From positions 1-9,182 of the forward strand of contig JAEORN010000132.1 of the NCBI GenBank assembly GCA_016840825.1: 9,182 bases of DNA, in the 5' to 3' direction. Under the pieces are notes generated by a model. The model did not search any database. It was not told the DNA's origin and saw nothing but the letters and a program-made list of their open reading frames with translations. Position 1 is the stretch's first letter. Every line of letters begins with the position of its first letter. The DNA comes from Candidatus Thorarchaeota archaeon (GTDB lineage Archaea > Asgardarchaeota > Thorarchaeia > Thorarchaeales > Thorarchaeaceae). Shown here one piece after another: positions 6,423-9,182 of the stretch. The position numbers and the translations under genes are program-made.

Positions 6423-7436
6423 ATGAAAAAGTGGATAATGAAGCAATATTGGCGAGTAGGACAGATTCGTACGTTGACTGGGCTTGCAACAGGTATGCTG
6501 GTTATTGGAAAGTTCTACCTGTCCTATGTTCCCTTTCTTGACCAGATGGGACTTATAGGGGCACTCATACTGGGAATGACTCTCTTCACATTCTTCCTAG
6601 GTCTAGGTTGGGTATATGATGTCAAGCTAAAGATGTGGAGTCAGAAGAACCAAGTTAGTGTTGAGAGAAATGCGTATTATCATGTAGCCTACATCGGATC
6701 AAAGGCATATGACTACCCCCTTCTATTTGTGCTTCTCACTTCTTTAAAGGGAGCTATGAGCAAAATCGGAGCAGAGAGCAAATCATTTGATGCCATAGTA
6801 AACTATCTGCAGGAGTATTATCAGCTAACTCCCACAAAAGAAGGAATCACAAGGACGCTTGAGATGGGAAAGGAGTTCAAAGCTGAATATCCCTTTGTAT
6901 CTTCAGAGCCAGCTCACGTAAAGATACCTCTCTCATCTAGAATTAAATTGGGATGGGAACTGCAGTTTCTGCGGCTTACCTGGATTCAAAGTCTTACAGG
7001 TCTTCTGCAAGACACTCTTGTGTTTGGTGTACTATATGTGTTTATTATCTTCCCGGATGCAACGGCTGACAACGCGTTGTTCTTGGGTGTCTTTGGTATT
7101 TCAATTCCGCTTTTGTTCATTCTCATCTTTCTTGGGTGGGTATATGATAGAAAGTTGACAGTGTGGTCTGCTGACGTAGCTGTTCAGGTCGAGAGAAATC
7201 CGTATAGCTATGTAGCAGAACCTTCCATATTTGCATTTACAATTCCCTTCTATTATGCTCTTTTCAAAGTCCTTTATCAGATCATGGTAAAGAAGGGCTT
7301 GGAGACCAAAGAGGTTGAGCGCATGCTCGATTACCTCGACGAATACTCGAGGCTCATATCGTCCCGTAGTCAAGACCTCACTAAAGCTGTACAAATACGC
7401 AGATCACTAGGATCACTCTTTGTGGAGGAGAATTAG
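6423..7436 (+). CDS. Unrecognised membrane protein with two tandem copies of a 2-TM module
   Basis: I do not recognise this family. The protein (337 residues from ATG 6423; 350 from ATG 6384) is an internal duplication with a period of 176 residues. In 337-residue numbering, unit A covers about 1-165 and unit B about 172-337. Each unit has a Trp/Arg-rich lead-in (WRVGQIR, then LRLTWIQ), two hydrophobic segments, and a conserved block right after the second. That block reads GWVYD (62-66 and 238-242) and VERN (80-83 and 256-259), with a Trp between. A hydrophilic helical tail follows. The spacing from D to E of ERN is 15 in both units. No enzyme motif, signal peptide or lipobox is seen. The inner start is chosen because the next gene begins MGLKKWLMKQQWR, like MKKWIMKQYWR here, and because of the promoter position. 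The stop is one base before the ATG of the next gene. Confidence 0.85.
   Translation: MKKWIMKQYWRVGQIRTLTGLATGMLVIGKFYLSYVPFLDQMGLIGALILGMTLFTFFLGLGWVYDVKLKMWSQKNQVSVERNAYYHVAYIGSKAYDYPLLFVLLTSLKGAMSKIGAESKSFDAIVNYLQEYYQLTPTKEGITRTLEMGKEFKAEYPFVSSEPAHVKIPLSSRIKLGWELQFLRLTWIQSLTGLLQDTLVFGVLYVFIIFPDATADNALFLGVFGISIPLLFILIFLGWVYDRKLTVWSADVAVQVERNPYSYVAEPSIFAFTIPFYYALFKVLYQIMVKKGLETKEVERMLDYLDEYSRLISSRSQDLTKAVQIRRSLGSLFVEEN
7424..7430 (+). promoter_or_regulatory. Strong Shine-Dalgarno GGAGGAG for the second membrane gene
   Basis: GGAGGAG lies seven bases before the ATG at 7438, inside the last codons of the preceding gene. It fixes the start at 7438 and argues against a TTG start at 7420, which would lie upstream of this site. 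It also implies cotranslation from a two-gene message. Confidence 0.75.
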
Positions 7437-7437
7437 T

Positions 7438-7950
7438 ATGGGTTTGAAAAAATGGCTCATGAAGCAACAGTGGCGAATTGTCCAGATCCGAAATATCTGG
7501 ACCCTCTTCTATGGTGTTCTACTACTAGCAATTGCATACTACGAGTATGTACCTTATATCTCAGAGATGACAGAAACTGGACCCTTTGTGTTTGCTGGTA
7601 TCATTCTCTTTACATTCTTGATTTTTGGATACATCTACGATCGAGTACTTGTCATGTGGGCGCCATCTCAAGAAGTGACCGTTGAACGTAATCCATACAT
7701 GTATGTTCCATCTCCAAAAGAAACAGTGTTCTGGTTCCCCATCTATTCAGCTCTTCTAGACATCTCGGAACAGCTAGCAAAGGATAGTGACATTGACACC
7801 TCTATAATTGATGAAACTCGAAGGTACTATGCTGAGATTGAGAAACTTAGACCTGAGAGGAAAGAAGATATTGAGCGAGGGATTAAGCTTCGTGAGGAAT
7901 TTGTCAACTCTCACCAGTTTTCAAGTATACTGGATAGAGATGAGCAATGA
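7438..7950 (+). CDS. Unrecognised membrane protein, single copy of the same 2-TM module
   Basis: This 170-residue protein is one copy of the unit found twice in the preceding gene. It begins MGLKKWLMKQQWRIVQIRN, then has two hydrophobic segments (about 21-39 and 48-64). The conserved block follows: GYIYD (64-68), W74 and VERNPYMYV (82-90), again with 15 positions from D68 to E83. The remaining part is a charged, probably helical tail with ETRRYYAEIEKLRPERKEDIERGIKL-like character. It ends at 170, the same size as one unit. It starts one base after the stop of the larger gene, with a strong ribosome binding site, so the two are almost surely an operon and may assemble together. No catalytic motif is seen, so no function is assigned. 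A structural or membrane-organising role is only a guess. Confidence 0.88.
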   Translation: MGLKKWLMKQQWRIVQIRNIWTLFYGVLLLAIAYYEYVPYISEMTETGPFVFAGIILFTFLIFGYIYDRVLVMWAPSQEVTVERNPYMYVPSPKETVFWFPIYSALLDISEQLAKDSDIDTSIIDETRRYYAEIEKLRPERKEDIERGIKLREEFVNSHQFSSILDRDEQ

Positions 7951-8059
7951 GGCTCTATGCACTATGTAGGTTTACGCTCTATTTGATGATGACACTCTCT
8001 GTTTCTGGAAATCTTGATATACACATCAGGTAGCTATCCAAGCACGCGGAGGACAAAGT
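7951..8059. promoter_or_regulatory. Spacer before CapK-like gene, possible TATA box
   Basis: This 109-base spacer separates the membrane pair from the CapK-like gene. TTGATATACAC around 8014-8024, with core GATATAC at 8016-8022, could be a TATA box placing a transcript start near 8045. That is just before the GGAGGA at 8048-8053. The same core occurs before the dehydratase gene. Readthrough from the membrane pair is equally possible. Confidence 0.35.
8048..8053 (+). promoter_or_regulatory. Shine-Dalgarno GGAGGA deciding a GTG start
   Basis: GGAGGA lies six bases before GTG at 8060. In this frame there is a stop at 8015-8017 and no ATG between it and 8060, so the GTG is the likely start. An overlapping GTG at 8058 is in a frame that closes soon after. 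Confidence 0.7.
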
Positions 8060-9182
8060 GTGGATATTAGACGATCACTTGTTGCAGGGGCTGTTCTACC
8101 TCTGGCAGATAGGATTCGAGGAACCACATTTCTGCAGAAAACGAAATTTCTTCGCGAGAGCCAATGGTGGGATAGAGAACAGCTAATTGAACTACAAGAG
8201 AGCAAGCTTCAATCATTGCTTACTCATGCCTACAATCATGTGCCATACTATAAGCGAATCTTCAAAGAAAGAAATCTCCAACCATCTGATATCAAAACTC
8301 TCGATGACTTGGTAAAACTGCCAACACTAACAAAATCGCAAGTGCGAAAACACAAACATGAACTCATCGCTGATAATTACTCGCAAAAGATGCTCAAACC
8401 TGGAAGAACGGGTGGTTCTACCGGAGAGCCTCTTCAATTCTTTAATGATGCAAATGCTCTAAGTTGGGCCTGGGGTGCAATGAATAGATACTACGAATGG
8501 ACTGGTATGAAACTAGGCGAAGGTCGGTTTGATATCGGAGGCGGATCTTTAGGAGGTTTCCTGAAAAAAGGAACAAAGAAAGACGTCCTTTCCAAGACAC
8601 TAAGACGAATTCAGAAGATCGAGTTTTATCCAATATTCGAGCTAGATTCGAATATGGCAATGCGTATCTCATTCAATGCCAAAAAAATGAATATTCGTGT
8701 TGTAAGAGGCTATCCTTCTGGTCTCTATATTCTTGCTAGATTCGCTCTTTCTCAAAACTTGGATTTTGAAAGAGTAAAGATCGTTCAATCGACATCCGAA
8801 CGTCTTTATCCTGAACAACGCGAAACAATTGAATCAGGACTCTCTGCTGATGTTTACGACCAATATGGCGCAGGAGAGATTCTCTCAATTGCAGCACAAT
8901 GTGAAAAGAAAGGAGCTTATCATGTCTTTGATGAACACGCTCTTGTAGAAAACGAACGGACTGTGACTGGAAAGGATGGACGCGTTCCTGCGATAATAAC
9001 AGACCTCGATAACTTTGCAATGCCCTTTATCAGATACGAGCTCGGAGATGTTTTGAACTTCCATGGTGCTGGCTGTTCGTGCGGAAGAGGTTTGTCATCA
9101 ATTGGAAAAATTGAGGGGCGGACACATGATTTCCTTTCCACGACAGATGGGCGACCAATTCCTGGCGAGTTCATCCCACACC
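8060..9182 (+). CDS. CapK/PaaK-like adenylate-forming enzyme, partial (3' end missing)
   Basis: The frame from GTG 8060 stays open to the right edge and encodes 374 residues; the C terminus, including the small AMP-ligase lid domain, lies outside. It belongs to the phenylacetate-CoA ligase/CapK branch of the AMP-forming superfamily. The ATP-phosphate loop TGGSTGEPL is at 117-125 and DQYGAGE at 267-273. TDLDNFAMPFIRYELGD (314-330) holds the nucleotide-binding region. The Cys pair GCSCGRGL (338-345) leads into GKIEGRTHDFL, typical of CapK. PaaK makes phenylacetyl-CoA, but CapK-type members are common in capsule and exopolysaccharide clusters, where their acyl or amino-acid substrate is mostly unknown. 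The nearby nonulosonic acid genes favour a glycan-linked role, such as activating a decorating acid. This is inference from position. Confidence 0.9.
   Translation, partial: MDIRRSLVAGAVLPLADRIRGTTFLQKTKFLRESQWWDREQLIELQESKLQSLLTHAYNHVPYYKRIFKERNLQPSDIKTLDDLVKLPTLTKSQVRKHKHELIADNYSQKMLKPGRTGGSTGEPLQFFNDANALSWAWGAMNRYYEWTGMKLGEGRFDIGGGSLGGFLKKGTKKDVLSKTLRRIQKIEFYPIFELDSNMAMRISFNAKKMNIRVVRGYPSGLYILARFALSQNLDFERVKIVQSTSERLYPEQRETIESGLSADVYDQYGAGEILSIAAQCEKKGAYHVFDEHALVENERTVTGKDGRVPAIITDLDNFAMPFIRYELGDVLNFHGAGCSCGRGLSSIGKIEGRTHDFLSTTDGRPIPGEFIPH

Noticed and set aside
7420..7437. TTG start for the second membrane gene
   Set aside because: The strong GGAGGAG lies downstream of it and is correctly spaced for ATG 7438.
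8736..9174. Minus-strand open frames over the CapK-like gene
   Set aside because: They are antisense to conserved CapK motifs on the plus strand, are rich in Arg/Ser/Gln as expected of shadow frames, and have no start signals.
1..9182. CRISPR array, tRNA/rRNA, insertion sequence or attachment site
   Set aside because: I looked for regularly spaced repeats, cloverleaf-like stretches, transposase motifs and flanking direct repeats and saw none.

Overview
The window looks archaeal. Several genes have AT-rich TATA-like boxes about 25-30 bases upstream of the inferred transcript start. Some starts have no visible Shine-Dalgarno and look leaderless or nearly so, while others have clear GGAGG-type sites. 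Base composition is moderately AT-rich by eye. A mesophilic, possibly Asgard-type, euryarchaeal or related archaeon is my best guess. It is an impression from gene content and style, not a proven placement, and a bacterium is not formally excluded.

Layout, left to right. Two leftward genes encode a hydrolysing UDP-GlcNAc 2-epimerase (NeuC/LegG type, 100-1254) and a sialic-acid-type synthase (NeuB/LegI type, 1360-2412). A 196-base divergent spacer separates them from two rightward genes: a PLP sugar aminotransferase (2609-3739) and a short-chain nucleotide-sugar 4,6-dehydratase (3848-4771). A leftward B12-binding-type radical SAM protein (4857-6248) converges on the dehydratase. Across a 174-base divergent spacer lie two rightward genes for small, unrecognised membrane proteins (6423-7436 and 7438-7950). 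These are built from three copies of one module of about 170 residues. A CapK/PaaK-like adenylate-forming enzyme (8060 onward) runs off the right edge.

How the genes fit together. Dehydratase, aminotransferase, hydrolysing 2-epimerase and NeuB-type synthase are four of the six steps of a nonulosonic acid pathway. They run from UDP-GlcNAc through a 4-keto-6-deoxy sugar and a 4-amino sugar to a 2-epimerised free hexosamine, then PEP condensation to a nine-carbon acid. A NeuC-type rather than PseG-type hydrolase, and a Met in place of the catalytic Tyr in the dehydratase, favour a legionaminic-acid-like product over pseudaminic acid. The N-acetyltransferase and the CMP-sugar synthetase are not in the window. 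The CapK-like enzyme and the radical SAM protein are plausible surface-glycan accessory genes, but their link to the pathway rests only on proximity.

The least explained part is the three-copy membrane module at 6423-7950. It is the best candidate here for something undescribed. No CRISPR array, RNA gene, insertion sequence or attachment site was seen, and no gene-free stretch exceeds 300 bases.
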